NCBI GenBank assembly: GCA_030272585.1
Contig: BSYQ01000005.1
Span: forward strand, 3,627,501 to 3,691,500
DNA: 64,000 nucleotides
DNA from: Bryopsis sp. KO-2023
Lineage: Eukaryota; Chlorophyta; Ulvophyceae; Bryopsidales; Bryopsidaceae
Direction of reading: 5' to 3'
The position numbers and the translations under genes are program-made. This document shows, piece by piece, positions 48,704 through 59,436 of this stretch (the stretch's first letter is position 1; every line of letters begins with the position of its first letter). Under the pieces are notes generated by a model that worked only from the letters and a program-made list of their open reading frames with translations, did not search any database and was not told the origin of the DNA.

Positions 48704-48776
48704 CACACCCGGCGGGACTCGAACCCGCAACCCCCAGATTAGAAGTCTGGTGCGCTATCCATTGCGCCACGGGTGC
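48704..48776 (-). tRNA. tRNA-Arg(TCT), copy 3
   Basis: Matches copy 2. Confidence 0.95.
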
Positions 48777-48920
48777 TCACGAGGGATGGTTCCCCGCGAG
48801 GCCGCAACGAGCGGCGAAAAGAAGGACAAGAGGGGGGAAAACGGGTGCCCTTTTGACGGGCCGTGGCGTTTCCACGTCGACCCCCACGGGGAACGACTCG
48901 TGATGACTCATTCTGAATGA

Positions 48921-48994
48921 GCCCGCTTAGCTCAGATGGCTAGAGCGCGCCCTTCGTAAGGGCGAGGCCGAGAGTTCGACTCTCTCAGTGGGCA
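48921..48994 (+). tRNA. tRNA-Thr(CGT), copy 3
   Basis: Matches copy 2. Confidence 0.95.
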
Positions 48995-49072
48995 ACCCTC
49001 CTTTTCCTCGCGGGGCAAATTCCGCCACGAACGAGGGGCCCCGAGGTCGGAACGCGACAAAGGCATCGCGTC

Positions 49073-49144
49073 GGGATGTTGGTCTAGTGGTATGATTCTC
49101 GCTTCGGGTGCGAGAGGTCCCGAGTTCGATTCCCGGACATCCCC
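49073..49144 (+). tRNA. tRNA-Pro(CGG), copy 3
   Basis: Matches copy 2; followed by the full-length hairpin-T block. Confidence 0.95.
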
Positions 49145-49349
49145 CTCCCTCCATCGTCTCTTTCTCGGATCTCAGAGATCTTTTTATCGGATTCCGTCGA
49201 TCTTTTTCTCGGATCTTAGAGATCTTTTCTTTCCGGATCTCAGAGATCTTTTTCTCGGATCTCCGAGATCTTTTTTTTTTTTCCGGATCTCAAAGATTTT
49301 TCCCTCGGATCTCAGAGATCTTTTCCCCAACAGCGTGGCCCAAAGCTGG

Positions 49350-49423
49350 TGCCACCTGTGAGAGTCGAACTCACGGCCTTTCGCTTACAAAGCGAATGCT
49401 CTAACCATCTGAGCTAATGTGGC
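49350..49423 (-). tRNA. tRNA-Thr(TGT), copy 3
   Basis: Has the A-G acceptor mismatch. Confidence 0.92.
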
Positions 49424-49530
49424 TTCGGGGTCTCGCTACTCCCGCACGTGGGCGAACGACGAGGACGGTCGCTCTCGACTTCGTTTCGGGCCCGATCGCT
49501 CCCCTCTCGTCGCATGCTTCGCGTGGCGTC

Positions 49531-49604
49531 GGACCTGTAGCTCAGTCGGTTAGAGCGCTGGTCTTATGAGCCGGAAGTCGCGGGTTCAATCCCCGCCAGG
49601 TCCA
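49531..49604 (+). tRNA. tRNA-Ile(TAT), copy 3
   Basis: Paired acceptor as in copy 2. Confidence 0.94.
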
Positions 49605-49680
49605 CGACTCGCAAGAATGCACCGACATCGCGTCCGTCCGAGAAAGACAAGAAGCACAACAACCAAGAAACGTGGGGGTG

Positions 49681-49761
49681 TGTGGCGAGTGGGATTTGAA
49701 CCCACGCCCTTTCGGACTGGAACCTTACTCCAGCGCCTTGGACCAACTCGGCCATCGCCAC
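49681..49761 (-). tRNA. tRNA-Leu(AAG), copy 3
   Basis: Matches copy 2. Confidence 0.94.
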
Positions 49762-49857
49762 GTTTGAGGGAGGGGAGGGACGGAAGGGATCCGTGGGACG
49801 GCAGCCCCCCATCGGGGTCGACGGATGCAAGGGAGACGCTCGCCGCACGCTGAACGA

Positions 49858-50344
49858 GCTGAGATGTCCGAGTGGTGAAGGAGGTGGAGAGAGAGAGGAA
49901 TGTGGGTTGGGTTACGTAAGGGTTTCTTTTTGGGGACAGTTCATTCTGTTCACGGCGCTGCCGCAAGGCAGTGTTACAGCCGTCCTGGCCTCCCAGAACG
50001 GCCGGATTTCGTTCAAGGCGTGTCAGTGAGCCTGGCGGTACGATTGTACCACAGGTCAGCTCACTGGTCACATCGATGGGACGGGTGAGTCGCATGTGAC
50101 TCACCTGTACTACACTACAGTCTACTTAAGGCGCACTTCGCGCCATTGTAATCATTCTTATTATTCTCTCACGCTTGGTCACTCCAGCCAGTCGTGACAG
50201 GCAGTTTCCGGATTCGTGAGTGGGACACGGGACTGGGTGTTGTACGTTCAACTGGGGATCGGACCTCAAAATTCCGCCGATGTACAAAAGGCGTGTAAAA
50301 ATGAATTCCAGGTGAAGGAGGTGGACTCGAAATCCATTGGTGCT
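49858..50344 (+). pseudogene. tRNA-Ser(CGA) pseudogene with LINE fragment, copy 3/4 border
   Basis: LINE fragment 49888-50310; solo LTR 49972-50199. Confidence 0.9.
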
Positions 50345-50418
50345 GTCATCGTAGCGCTCCGTCACAGCGTTGATGGGGCGCGCAACAACAACGCAGGAGG
50401 CGTTTGGGCCGTACGAGG

Positions 50419-50491
50419 TTCCGTCGCCGGGACTCGAACCCGGGTCTTGTGGGTGAAAGCCACATGTCCTGACCACCTAGACTACGACGGA
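50419..50491 (-). tRNA. tRNA-Glu(TTC), copy 4
   Basis: Matches copy 2. Confidence 0.95.
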
Positions 50492-51090
50492 AGATCCACG
50501 AGACACGTCCCGTATGCCGAGTTTCGGAGCGTCGAGGGTTTTTGGAAGCTGGCGGGAAGCTGGCGGGGACAAGTGCCCTCGCGCACGGGAACGGGGTTGC
50601 GCCAGAACTTCGGGAGGGTGTTCGTTCGTGGTTAGGACTCGTTTCGAGTTTTTTCATCGTTGCGATTTTTGGGTGCTCGGATTTGGATGCACGAGAGATA
50701 TCAGTAATGGCCCATTTTGTTGGCTCGGATTGTCACGTAAAAGGAGTTGTTCGTTTTCCATGGGTTTTCGTGTCTCTTCGGATTTTGGTGTTTTTCTTTC
50801 CCTCTGGGAGACCGATTCGTTTCTCTCTATTTTCATCGTTCTTTTCTTATTTTTGTGCCGTTCTTTCCCTCCTTTTCTTCCAATAATCTTTCTATTCATT
50901 GTTTCCCCTTTCCGTGCTTTTTTCTGTTTTTCTTTTTTCGATTCTTTCTCGAAAAAATATATATATATTGAGCTACCCGGGCGTGCCTGAAGCCGGAGCG
51001 CGCCGATCCCGTGGATCCCGATCTCGGTAATCTCGATCTCGCACAGGGTCGACAGAGTCTCCACGGAGCGAGCACCGGATACGTCGTCGA

Positions 51091-51172
51091 GCTGAGATGT
51101 CCGAGTGGTTAAGGAGGTGGACTCGAAATCCACTGGGTTTATCCCGCGCAGGTTCAAATCCTGCTCTCAGCG
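51091..51172 (+). tRNA. tRNA-Ser(CGA), copy 4
   Basis: Matches copy 2. Confidence 0.95.
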
Positions 51173-51224
51173 TCCCGCCCGTGCTTTTCTCGGAGCGGCC
51201 GAAGAAAGGGATGCAAGGAGGCTG

Positions 51225-51296
51225 CGCCGTTGCCGGGAATTGAACCCGGGTCTCCTGCGTGACAGGCAGGAATACTGACCACTATACTACAACGAC
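51225..51296 (-). tRNA. tRNA-Asp(GTC), copy 4
   Basis: Matches copy 2. Confidence 0.95.
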
Positions 51297-51404
51297 CCGA
51301 TCACGACGATGAGGAGGCGACGAGGCCGGTGACGAGGCTGGTGACGAGGCTGATGATGAGGCCGGTGACGAGGATGGACCACGGGACGCCCCATGATGAC
51401 GTGA

Positions 51405-51486
51405 GTTGGGGTGTCCGAGTGGTTAAGGAGGTGGACTAGAAATCCACTGGGTTTATCCCGCGCAGGTTCGAATCCTGCCCTCAACG
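51405..51486 (+). tRNA. tRNA-Ser(AGA), copy 4
   Basis: Matches copy 2. Confidence 0.95.
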
Positions 51487-51544
51487 AGGCGAGTGTTGAG
51501 TTCGCAAACGGAGGGGGTTTCGGAAAGGTTGCGAAAAGGTACGT

Positions 51545-51627
51545 TGTGGTGAGTGGGATTCGAACCCACGCTCGTCTCCGAACTAGAACCTGAATCTAGC
51601 GCCTTGGACCAACTCGGCCATCACCAC
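51545..51627 (-). tRNA. tRNA-Leu(CAG), copy 4
   Basis: Matches copy 2. Confidence 0.95.
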
Positions 51628-51744
51628 ACGATCAGACCTAGGGAGCCCCTCCCCACGAGGGCCCCGCCCCGGACCGGGGTCGGAACGGTGGAAGACGGCG
51701 CCGAGGAGCACTCCGACATCGTCGGCACGAAAACGTTTTCCGTG

Positions 51745-51830
51745 GCCTCGGTGGCGCAGTTGGTTAGCGCGTCGGTCTCATAACCTCGTGAGCCATCCGG
51801 AGGTCACCAGTTCGATCCTGGTCCGGGGCA
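51745..51830 (+). tRNA. tRNA-Met(CAT) with intron, copy 4
   Basis: Same intron as copy 2. Confidence 0.94.
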
Positions 51831-51896
51831 CTCCTCTTCTTTTCGGTCGAAGGAGAGCATCGCGCACACGAAAAAATGGAACGATCGGGGCACGCT

Positions 51897-51969
51897 CACA
51901 CCCGGCGGGACTCGAACCCGCAACCCCCAGATTAGAAGTCTGGTGCGCTATCCATTGCGCCACGGGTGC
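51897..51969 (-). tRNA. tRNA-Arg(TCT), copy 4
   Basis: Matches copy 2. Confidence 0.95.
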
Positions 51970-52113
51970 TCACGAGGGATGGTTCCCCGCGAGGCCGCAA
52001 CGAGCGGCGAAAAGAAGGACAAGAGGGGGGAAAACGGGTGCCCTTTTGACGGGCCGTGGCGTTTCCACGTCGACCCCCACGGGGAACGACTCGTGATGAC
52101 TCATTCTGAATGA

Positions 52114-52187
52114 GCCCGCTTAGCTCAGATGGCTAGAGCGCGCCCTTCGTAAGGGCGAGGCCGAGAGTTCGACTCTCTCAGTGGGCA
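52114..52187 (+). tRNA. tRNA-Thr(CGT), copy 4
   Basis: Matches copy 2. Confidence 0.95.
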
Positions 52188-52265
52188 ACCCTCCTTTTCC
52201 TCGCGGGGCAAATTCCGCCACGAACGAGGGGCCCCGAGGTCGGAACGCGACAAAGGCATCGCGTC

Positions 52266-52337
52266 GGGATGTTGGTCTAGTGGTATGATTCTCGCTTCGG
52301 GTGCGAGAGGTCCCGAGTTCGATTCCCGGACATCCCC
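52266..52337 (+). tRNA. tRNA-Pro(CGG), copy 4
   Basis: Matches copy 2. Confidence 0.95.
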
Positions 52338-52542
52338 CTCCCTCCATCGTCTCTTTCTCGGATCTCAGAGATCTTTTTATCGGATTCCGTCGATCTTTTT
52401 CTCGGATCTTAGAGATCTTTTCTTTCCGGATCTCAGAGATCTTTTTCTCGGATCTCCGAGATCTTTTTTTTTTTTCCGGATCTCAAAGATTTTTCCCTCG
52501 GATCTCAGAGATCTTTTCCCCAACAGCGTGGCCCAAAGCTGG

Positions 52543-52616
52543 TGCCACCTGTGAGAGTCGAACTCACGGCCTTTCGCTTACAAAGCGAATGCTCTAACCA
52601 TCTGAGCTAATGTGGC
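52543..52616 (-). tRNA. tRNA-Thr(TGT), copy 4
   Basis: Has the A-G acceptor mismatch. Confidence 0.92.
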
Positions 52617-52723
52617 TTCGGGGTCTCGCTACTCCCGCACGTGGGCGAACGACGAGGACGGTCGCTCTCGACTTCGTTTCGGGCCCGATCGCTCCCCTCT
52701 CGTCGCATGCTTCGCGTGGCGTC

Positions 52724-52797
52724 GGACCTGTAGCTCAGTCGGTTAGAGCGCTGGTCTTATGAGCCGGAAGTCGCGGGTTCAATCCCCGCCAGGTCCA
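52724..52797 (+). tRNA. tRNA-Ile(TAT), copy 4
   Basis: Paired acceptor as in copy 2. Confidence 0.94.
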
Positions 52798-52873
52798 CGA
52801 CTCGCAAGAATGCACCGACATCGCGTCCGTCCGAGAAAGACAAGAAGCACAACAACCAAGAAACGTGGGGGTG

Positions 52874-52954
52874 TGTGGCGAGTGGGATTTGAACCCACGC
52901 CCTTTCGGACTGGAACCTTACTCCAGCGCCTTGGACCAACTCGGCCATCGCCAC
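52874..52954 (-). tRNA. tRNA-Leu(AAG), copy 4
   Basis: Matches copy 2. Confidence 0.94.
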
Positions 52955-53050
52955 GTTTGAGGGAGGGGAGGGACGGAAGGGATCCGTGGGACGGCAGCCC
53001 CCCATCGGGGTCGACGGATGCAAGGGAGACGCTCGCCGCACGCTGAACGA

Positions 53051-53537
53051 GCTGAGATGTCCGAGTGGTGAAGGAGGTGGAGAGAGAGAGGAATGTGGGT
53101 TGGGTTACGTAAGGGTTTCTTTTTGGGGACAGTTCATTCTGTTCACGGCGCTGCCGCAAGGCAGTGTTACAGCCGTCCTGGCCTCCCAGAACGGCCGGAT
53201 TTCGTTCAAGGCGTGTCAGTGAGCCTGGCGGTACGATTGTACCACAGGTCAGCTCACTGGTCACATCGATGGGACGGGTGAGTCGCATGTGACTCACCTG
53301 TACTACACTACAGTCTACTTAAGGCGCACTTCGCGCCATTGTAATCATTCTTATTATTCTCTCACGCTTGGTCACTCCAGCCAGTCGTGACAGGCAGTTT
53401 CCGGATTCGTGAGTGGGACACGGGACTGGGTGTTGTACGTTCAACTGGGGATCGGACCTCAAAATTCCGCCGATGTACAAAAGGCGTGTAAAAATGAATT
53501 CCAGGTGAAGGAGGTGGACTCGAAATCCATTGGTGCT
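53051..53537 (+). pseudogene. tRNA-Ser(CGA) pseudogene with LINE fragment, copy 4/5 border
   Basis: LINE fragment 53081-53503; solo LTR 53165-53392. Confidence 0.9.
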
Positions 53538-53611
53538 GTCATCGTAGCGCTCCGTCACAGCGTTGATGGGGCGCGCAACAACGACGCAGGAGGCGTTTGG
53601 GCCGTACGAGG

Positions 53612-53684
53612 TTCCGTCGCCGGGACTCGAACCCGGGTCTTGTGGGTGAAAGCCACATGTCCTGACCACCTAGACTACGACGGA
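53612..53684 (-). tRNA. tRNA-Glu(TTC), copy 5
   Basis: Matches copy 2. Confidence 0.95.
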
Positions 53685-54283
53685 AGATCCACGAGACACG
53701 TCCCGTATGCCGAGTTTCGGAGCGTCGAGGGTTTTTGGAAGCTGGCGGGAAGCTGGCGGGGACAAGTGCCCTCGCGCACGGGAACGGGGTTGCGCCAGAA
53801 CTTCGGGAGGGTGTTCGTTCGTGGTTAGGACTCGTTTCGAGTTTTTTCATCGTTGCGATTTTTGGGTGCTCGGATTTGGATGCACGAGAGATATCAGTAA
53901 TGGCCCATTTTGTTGGCTCGGATTGTCACGTAAAAGGAGTTGTTCGTTTTCCATGGGTTTTCGTGTCTCTTCGGATTTTGGTGTTTTTCTTTCCCTCTGG
54001 GAGACCGATTCGTTTCTCTCTATTTTCATCGTTCTTTTCTTATTTTTGTGCCGTTCTTTCCCTCCTTTTCTTCCAATAATCTTTCTATTCATTGTTTCCC
54101 CTTTCCGTGCTTTTTTCTGTTTTTCTTTTTTCGATTCTTTCTCGAAAAAATATATATATATTGAGCTACCCGGGCGTGCCTGAAGCCGGAGCGCGCCGAT
54201 CCCGTGGATCCCGATCTCGGTAATCTCGATCTCGCACAGGGTCGACAGAGTCTCCACGGAGCGAGCACCGGATACGTCGTCGA

Positions 54284-54365
54284 GCTGAGATGTCCGAGTG
54301 GTTAAGGAGGTGGACTCGAAATCCACTGGGTTTATCCCGCGCAGGTTCAAATCCTGCTCTCAGCG
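54284..54365 (+). tRNA. tRNA-Ser(CGA), copy 5
   Basis: Matches copy 2. Confidence 0.95.
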
Positions 54366-54417
54366 TCCCGCCCGTGCTTTTCTCGGAGCGGCCGAAGAAA
54401 GGGATGCAAGGAGGCTG

Positions 54418-54489
54418 CGCCGTTGCCGGGAATTGAACCCGGGTCTCCTGCGTGACAGGCAGGAATACTGACCACTATACTACAACGAC
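54418..54489 (-). tRNA. tRNA-Asp(GTC), copy 5
   Basis: Matches copy 2. Confidence 0.95.
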
Positions 54490-54597
54490 CCGATCACGAC
54501 GATGAGGAGGCGACGAGGCCGGTGACGAGGCTGGTGACGAGGCTGATGATGAGGCCGGTGACGAGGATGGACCACGGGACGCCCCATGATGACGTGA

Positions 54598-54679
54598 GTT
54601 GGGGTGTCCGAGTGGTTAAGGAGGTGGACTAGAAATCCACTGGGTTTATCCCGCGCAGGTTCGAATCCTGCCCTCAACG
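54598..54679 (+). tRNA. tRNA-Ser(AGA), copy 5
   Basis: Matches copy 2. Confidence 0.95.
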
Positions 54680-54737
54680 AGGCGAGTGTTGAGTTCGCAA
54701 ACGGAGGGGGTTTCGGAAAGGTTGCGAAAAGGTACGT

Positions 54738-54820
54738 TGTGGTGAGTGGGATTCGAACCCACGCTCGTCTCCGAACTAGAACCTGAATCTAGCGCCTTGG
54801 ACCAACTCGGCCATCACCAC
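54738..54820 (-). tRNA. tRNA-Leu(CAG), copy 5
   Basis: Matches copy 2. Confidence 0.95.
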
Positions 54821-54937
54821 ACGATCAGACCTAGGGAGCCCCTCCCCACGAGGGCCCCGCCCCGGACCGGGGTCGGAACGGTGGAAGACGGCGCCGAGGA
54901 GCACTCCGACATCGTCGGCACGAAAACGTTTTCCGTG

Positions 54938-55023
54938 GCCTCGGTGGCGCAGTTGGTTAGCGCGTCGGTCTCATAACCTCGTGAGCCATCCGGAGGTCAC
55001 CAGTTCGATCCTGGTCCGGGGCA
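54938..55023 (+). tRNA. tRNA-Met(CAT) with intron, copy 5
   Basis: Same intron as copy 2. Confidence 0.94.
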
Positions 55024-55089
55024 CTCCTCTTCTTTTCGGTCGAAGGAGAGCATCGCGCACACGAAAAAATGGAACGATCGGGGCACGCT

Positions 55090-55162
55090 CACACCCGGCG
55101 GGACTCGAACCCGCAACCCCCAGATTAGAAGTCTGGTGCGCTATCCATTGCGCCACGGGTGC
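55090..55162 (-). tRNA. tRNA-Arg(TCT), copy 5
   Basis: Matches copy 2. Confidence 0.95.
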
Positions 55163-55306
55163 TCACGAGGGATGGTTCCCCGCGAGGCCGCAACGAGCGG
55201 CGAAAAGAAGGACAAGAGGGGGGAAAACGGGTGCCCTTTTGACGGGCCGTGGCGTTTCCACGTCGACCCCCACGGGGAACGACTCGTGATGACTCATTCT
55301 GAATGA

Positions 55307-55380
55307 GCCCGCTTAGCTCAGATGGCTAGAGCGCGCCCTTCGTAAGGGCGAGGCCGAGAGTTCGACTCTCTCAGTGGGCA
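55307..55380 (+). tRNA. tRNA-Thr(CGT), copy 5
   Basis: Matches copy 2. Confidence 0.95.
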
Positions 55381-55458
55381 ACCCTCCTTTTCCTCGCGGG
55401 GCAAATTCCGCCACGAACGAGGGGCCCCGAGGTCGGAACGCGACAAAGGCATCGCGTC

Positions 55459-55530
55459 GGGATGTTGGTCTAGTGGTATGATTCTCGCTTCGGGTGCGAG
55501 AGGTCCCGAGTTCGATTCCCGGACATCCCC
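55459..55530 (+). tRNA. tRNA-Pro(CGG), copy 5
   Basis: Matches copy 2. Confidence 0.95.
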
Positions 55531-55735
55531 CTCCCTCCATCGTCTCTTTCTCGGATCTCAGAGATCTTTTTATCGGATTCCGTCGATCTTTTTCTCGGAT
55601 CTTAGAGATCTTTTCTTTCCGGATCTCAGAGATCTTTTTCTCGGATCTCCGAGATCTTTTTTTTTTTTCCGGATCTCAAAGATTTTTCCCTCGGATCTCA
55701 GAGATCTTTTCCCCAACAACGTGGCCCAAAGCTGG

Positions 55736-55809
55736 TGCCACCTGTGAGAGTCGAACTCACGGCCTTTCGCTTACAAAGCGAATGCTCTAACCATCTGAGC
55801 TAATGTGGC
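55736..55809 (-). tRNA. tRNA-Thr(TGT), copy 5
   Basis: Has the A-G acceptor mismatch. Confidence 0.92.
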
Positions 55810-55916
55810 TTCGGGGTCTCGCTACTCCCGCACGTGGGCGAACGACGAGGACGGTCGCTCTCGACTTCGTTTCGGGCCCGATCGCTCCCCTCCCGTCGCA
55901 TGCTTCGCGTGGCGTC

Positions 55917-55990
55917 GGACCTGTAGCTCAGTCGGTTAGAGCGCTGGTCTTATGAGCCGGAAGTCGCGGGTTCAATCCCCGCCAGGTCCA
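55917..55990 (+). tRNA. tRNA-Ile(TAT), copy 5
   Basis: Paired acceptor as in copy 2. Confidence 0.94.
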
Positions 55991-56066
55991 CGACTCGCAA
56001 GAATGCACCGACATCGCGTCCGTCCGAGAAAGACAAGAAGCACAACAACCAAGAAACGTGGGGGTG

Positions 56067-56147
56067 TGTGGCGAGTGGGATTTGAACCCACGCCCTTTCG
56101 GACTGGAACCTTACTCCAGCGCCTTGGACCAACTCGGCCATCGCCAC
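56067..56147 (-). tRNA. tRNA-Leu(AAG), copy 5
   Basis: Matches copy 2. Confidence 0.94.
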
Positions 56148-56243
56148 GTTTGAGGGAGGGGAGGGACGGAAGGGATCCGTGGGACGGCAGCCCCCCATCG
56201 GGGTCGACGGATGCAAGGGAGACGCTCGCCGCACGTTGAACGA

Positions 56244-56730
56244 GCTGAGATGTCCGAGTGGTGAAGGAGGTGGAGAGAGAGAGGAATGTGGGTTGGGTTA
56301 CGTAAGGGTTTCTTTTTGGGGACAGTTCATTCTGTTCACGGCGCTGCCGCAAGGCAGTGTTACAGCCGTCCTGGCCTCCCAGAACGGCCGGATTTCGTTC
56401 AAGGCGTGTCAGTGAGCCTGGCGGTACGATTGTACCACAGGTCAGCTCACTGGTCACATCGATGGGACGGGTGAGTCGCATGTGACTCACCTGTACTACA
56501 CTACAGTCTACTTAAGGCGCACTTCGCGCCATTGTAATCATTCTTATTATTCTCTCACGCTTGGTCACTCCAGCCAGTCGTGACAGGCAGTTTCCGGATT
56601 CGTGAGTGGGACACGGGACTGGGTGTTGTACGTTCAACTGGGGATCGGACCTCAAAATTCCGCCGATGTACAAAAGGCGTGTAAAAATGAATTCCAGGTG
56701 AAGGAGGTGGACTCGAAATCCATTGGTGCT
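56244..56730 (+). pseudogene. tRNA-Ser(CGA) pseudogene with LINE fragment, copy 5/6 border
   Basis: LINE fragment 56274-56696; solo LTR 56358-56585. Confidence 0.9.
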
Positions 56731-56804
56731 GTCATCGTAGCGCTCCGTCACAGCGTTGATGGGGCGCGCAACAACGACGCAGGAGGCGTTTGGGCCGTAC
56801 GAGG

Positions 56805-56877
56805 TTCCGTCGCCGGGACTCGAACCCGGGTCTTGTGGGTGAAAGCCACATGTCCTGACCACCTAGACTACGACGGA
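56805..56877 (-). tRNA. tRNA-Glu(TTC), copy 6
   Basis: Matches copy 2. Confidence 0.95.
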
Positions 56878-57476
56878 AGATCCACGAGACACGTCCCGTA
56901 TGCCGAGTTTCGGAGCGTCGAGGGTTTTTGGAAGCTGGCGGGAAGCTGGCGGGGACAAGTGCCCTCGCGCACGGGAACGGGGTTGCGCCAGAACTTCGGG
57001 AGGGTGTTCGTTCGTGGTTAGGACTCGTTTCGAGTTTTTTCATCGTTGCGATTTTTGGGTGCTCGGATTTGGATGCACGAGAGATATCAGTAATGGCCCA
57101 TTTTGTTGGCTCGGATTGTCACGTAAAAGGAGTTGTTCGTTTTCCATGGGTTTTCGTGTCTCTTCGGATTTTGGTGTTTTTCTTTCCCTCTGGGAGACCG
57201 ATTCGTTTCTCTCTATTTTCATCGTTCTTTTCTTATTTTTGTGCCGTTCTTTCCCTCCTTTTCTTCCAATAATCTTTCTATTCATTGTTTCCCCTTTCCG
57301 TGCTTTTTTCTGTTTTTCTTTTTTCGATTCTTTCTCGAAAAAATATATATATATTGAGCTACCCGGGCGTGCCTGAAGCCGGAGCGCGCCGATCCCGTGG
57401 ATCCCGATCTCGGTAATCTCGATCTCGCACAGGGTCGACAGAGTCTCCACGGAGCGAGCACCGGATACGTCGTCGA

Positions 57477-57558
57477 GCTGAGATGTCCGAGTGGTTAAGG
57501 AGGTGGACTCGAAATCCACTGGGTTTATCCCGCGCAGGTTCAAATCCTGCTCTCAGCG
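57477..57558 (+). tRNA. tRNA-Ser(CGA), copy 6
   Basis: Matches copy 2. Confidence 0.95.
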
Positions 57559-57610
57559 TCCCGCCCGTGCTTTTCTCGGAGCGGCCGAAGAAAGGGATGC
57601 AAGGAGGCTG

Positions 57611-57682
57611 CGCCGTTGCCGGGAATTGAACCCGGGTCTCCTGCGTGACAGGCAGGAATACTGACCACTATACTACAACGAC
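57611..57682 (-). tRNA. tRNA-Asp(GTC), copy 6
   Basis: Matches copy 2. Confidence 0.95.
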
Positions 57683-57790
57683 CCGATCACGACGATGAGG
57701 AGGCGACGAGGCCGGTGACGAGGCTGGTGACGAGGCTGATGATGAGGCCGGTGACGAGGATGGACCACGGGACGCCCCATGATGACGTGA

Positions 57791-57872
57791 GTTGGGGTGT
57801 CCGAGTGGTTAAGGAGGTGGACTAGAAATCCACTGGGTTTATCCCGCGCAGGTTCGAATCCTGCCCTCAACG
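57791..57872 (+). tRNA. tRNA-Ser(AGA), copy 6
   Basis: Matches copy 2. Confidence 0.95.
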
Positions 57873-57930
57873 AGGCGAGTGTTGAGTTCGCAAACGGAGG
57901 GGGTTTCGGAAAGGTTGCGAAAAGGTACGT

Positions 57931-58013
57931 TGTGGTGAGTGGGATTCGAACCCACGCTCGTCTCCGAACTAGAACCTGAATCTAGCGCCTTGGACCAACT
58001 CGGCCATCACCAC
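57931..58013 (-). tRNA. tRNA-Leu(CAG), copy 6
   Basis: Matches copy 2. Confidence 0.95.
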
Positions 58014-58130
58014 ACGATCAGACCTAGGGAGCCCCTCCCCACGAGGGCCCCGCCCCGGACCGGGGTCGGAACGGTGGAAGACGGCGCCGAGGAGCACTCC
58101 GACATCGTCGGCACGAAAACGTTTTCCGTG

Positions 58131-58216
58131 GCCTCGGTGGCGCAGTTGGTTAGCGCGTCGGTCTCATAACCTCGTGAGCCATCCGGAGGTCACCAGTTCG
58201 ATCCTGGTCCGGGGCA
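58131..58216 (+). tRNA. tRNA-Met(CAT) with intron, copy 6
   Basis: Same intron as copy 2. Confidence 0.94.
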
Positions 58217-58282
58217 CTCCTCTTCTTTTCGGTCGAAGGAGAGCATCGCGCACACGAAAAAATGGAACGATCGGGGCACGCT

Positions 58283-58355
58283 CACACCCGGCGGGACTCG
58301 AACCCGCAACCCCCAGATTAGAAGTCTGGTGCGCTATCCATTGCGCCACGGGTGC
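58283..58355 (-). tRNA. tRNA-Arg(TCT), copy 6
   Basis: Matches copy 2. Confidence 0.95.
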
Positions 58356-58499
58356 TCACGAGGGATGGTTCCCCGCGAGGCCGCAACGAGCGGCGAAAAG
58401 AAGGACAAGAGGGGGGAAAACGGGTGCCCTTTTGACGGGCCGTGGCGTTTCCACGTCGACCCCCACGGGGAACGACTCGTGATGACTCATTCTGAATGA

Positions 58500-58573
58500 G
58501 CCCGCTTAGCTCAGATGGCTAGAGCGCGCCCTTCGTAAGGGCGAGGCCGAGAGTTCGACTCTCTCAGTGGGCA
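58500..58573 (+). tRNA. tRNA-Thr(CGT), copy 6
   Basis: Matches copy 2. Confidence 0.95.
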
Positions 58574-58651
58574 ACCCTCCTTTTCCTCGCGGGGCAAATT
58601 CCGCCACGAACGAGGGGCCCCGAGGTCGGAACGCGACAAAGGCATCGCGTC

Positions 58652-58723
58652 GGGATGTTGGTCTAGTGGTATGATTCTCGCTTCGGGTGCGAGAGGTCCC
58701 GAGTTCGATTCCCGGACATCCCC
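58652..58723 (+). tRNA. tRNA-Pro(CGG), copy 6
   Basis: Matches copy 2. Confidence 0.95.
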
Positions 58724-58928
58724 CTCCCTCCATCGTCTCTTTCTCGGATCTCAGAGATCTTTTTATCGGATTCCGTCGATCTTTTTCTCGGATCTTAGAG
58801 ATCTTTTCTTTCCGGATCTCAGAGATCTTTTTCTCGGATCTCCGAGATCTTTTTTTTTTTTCCGGATCTCAAAGATTTTTCCCTCGGATCTCAGAGATCT
58901 TTTCCCCAACAACGTGGCCCAAAGCTGG

Positions 58929-59002
58929 TGCCACCTGTGAGAGTCGAACTCACGGCCTTTCGCTTACAAAGCGAATGCTCTAACCATCTGAGCTAATGTG
59001 GC
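58929..59002 (-). tRNA. tRNA-Thr(TGT), copy 6
   Basis: Has the A-G acceptor mismatch. Confidence 0.92.
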
Positions 59003-59109
59003 TTCGGGGTCTCGCTACTCCCGCACGTGGGCGAACGACGAGGACGGTCGCTCTCGACTTCGTTTCGGGCCCGATCGCTCCCCTCCCGTCGCATGCTTCG
59101 CGTGGCGTC

Positions 59110-59183
59110 GGACCTGTAGCTCAGTCGGTTAGAGCGCTGGTCTTATGAGCCGGAAGTCGCGGGTTCAATCCCCGCCAGGTCCA
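59110..59183 (+). tRNA. tRNA-Ile(TAT), copy 6
   Basis: Paired acceptor as in copy 2. Confidence 0.94.
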
Positions 59184-59259
59184 CGACTCGCAAGAATGCA
59201 CCGACATCGCGTCCGTCCGAGAAAGACAAGAAGCACAACAACCAAGAAACGTGGGGGTG

Positions 59260-59340
59260 TGTGGCGAGTGGGATTTGAACCCACGCCCTTTCGGACTGGA
59301 ACCTTACTCCAGCGCCTTGGACCAACTCGGCCATCGCCAC
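59260..59340 (-). tRNA. tRNA-Leu(AAG), copy 6
   Basis: Matches copy 2. Confidence 0.94.
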
Positions 59341-59436
59341 GTTTGAGGGAGGGGAGGGACGGAAGGGATCCGTGGGACGGCAGCCCCCCATCGGGGTCGA
59401 CGGATGCAAGGGAGACGCTCGCCGCACGTTGAACGA

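Larger units (their letters stand above)
41802..49887 (+). repeat. tRNA array copy 3 (interrupted by hAT)
   Basis: A 3193-bp unit plus 4885 bp of hAT and its 8-bp duplication. Confidence 0.96.
49888..53080 (+). repeat. tRNA array copy 4 (3193 bp)
   Basis: Complete unit. It has a private base change near 50394 (CAACAACAACG instead of CAACAACGACG). Confidence 0.97.
53081..56273 (+). repeat. tRNA array copy 5 (3193 bp)
   Basis: Complete unit; near-identical to copies 6 and 7. Confidence 0.97.
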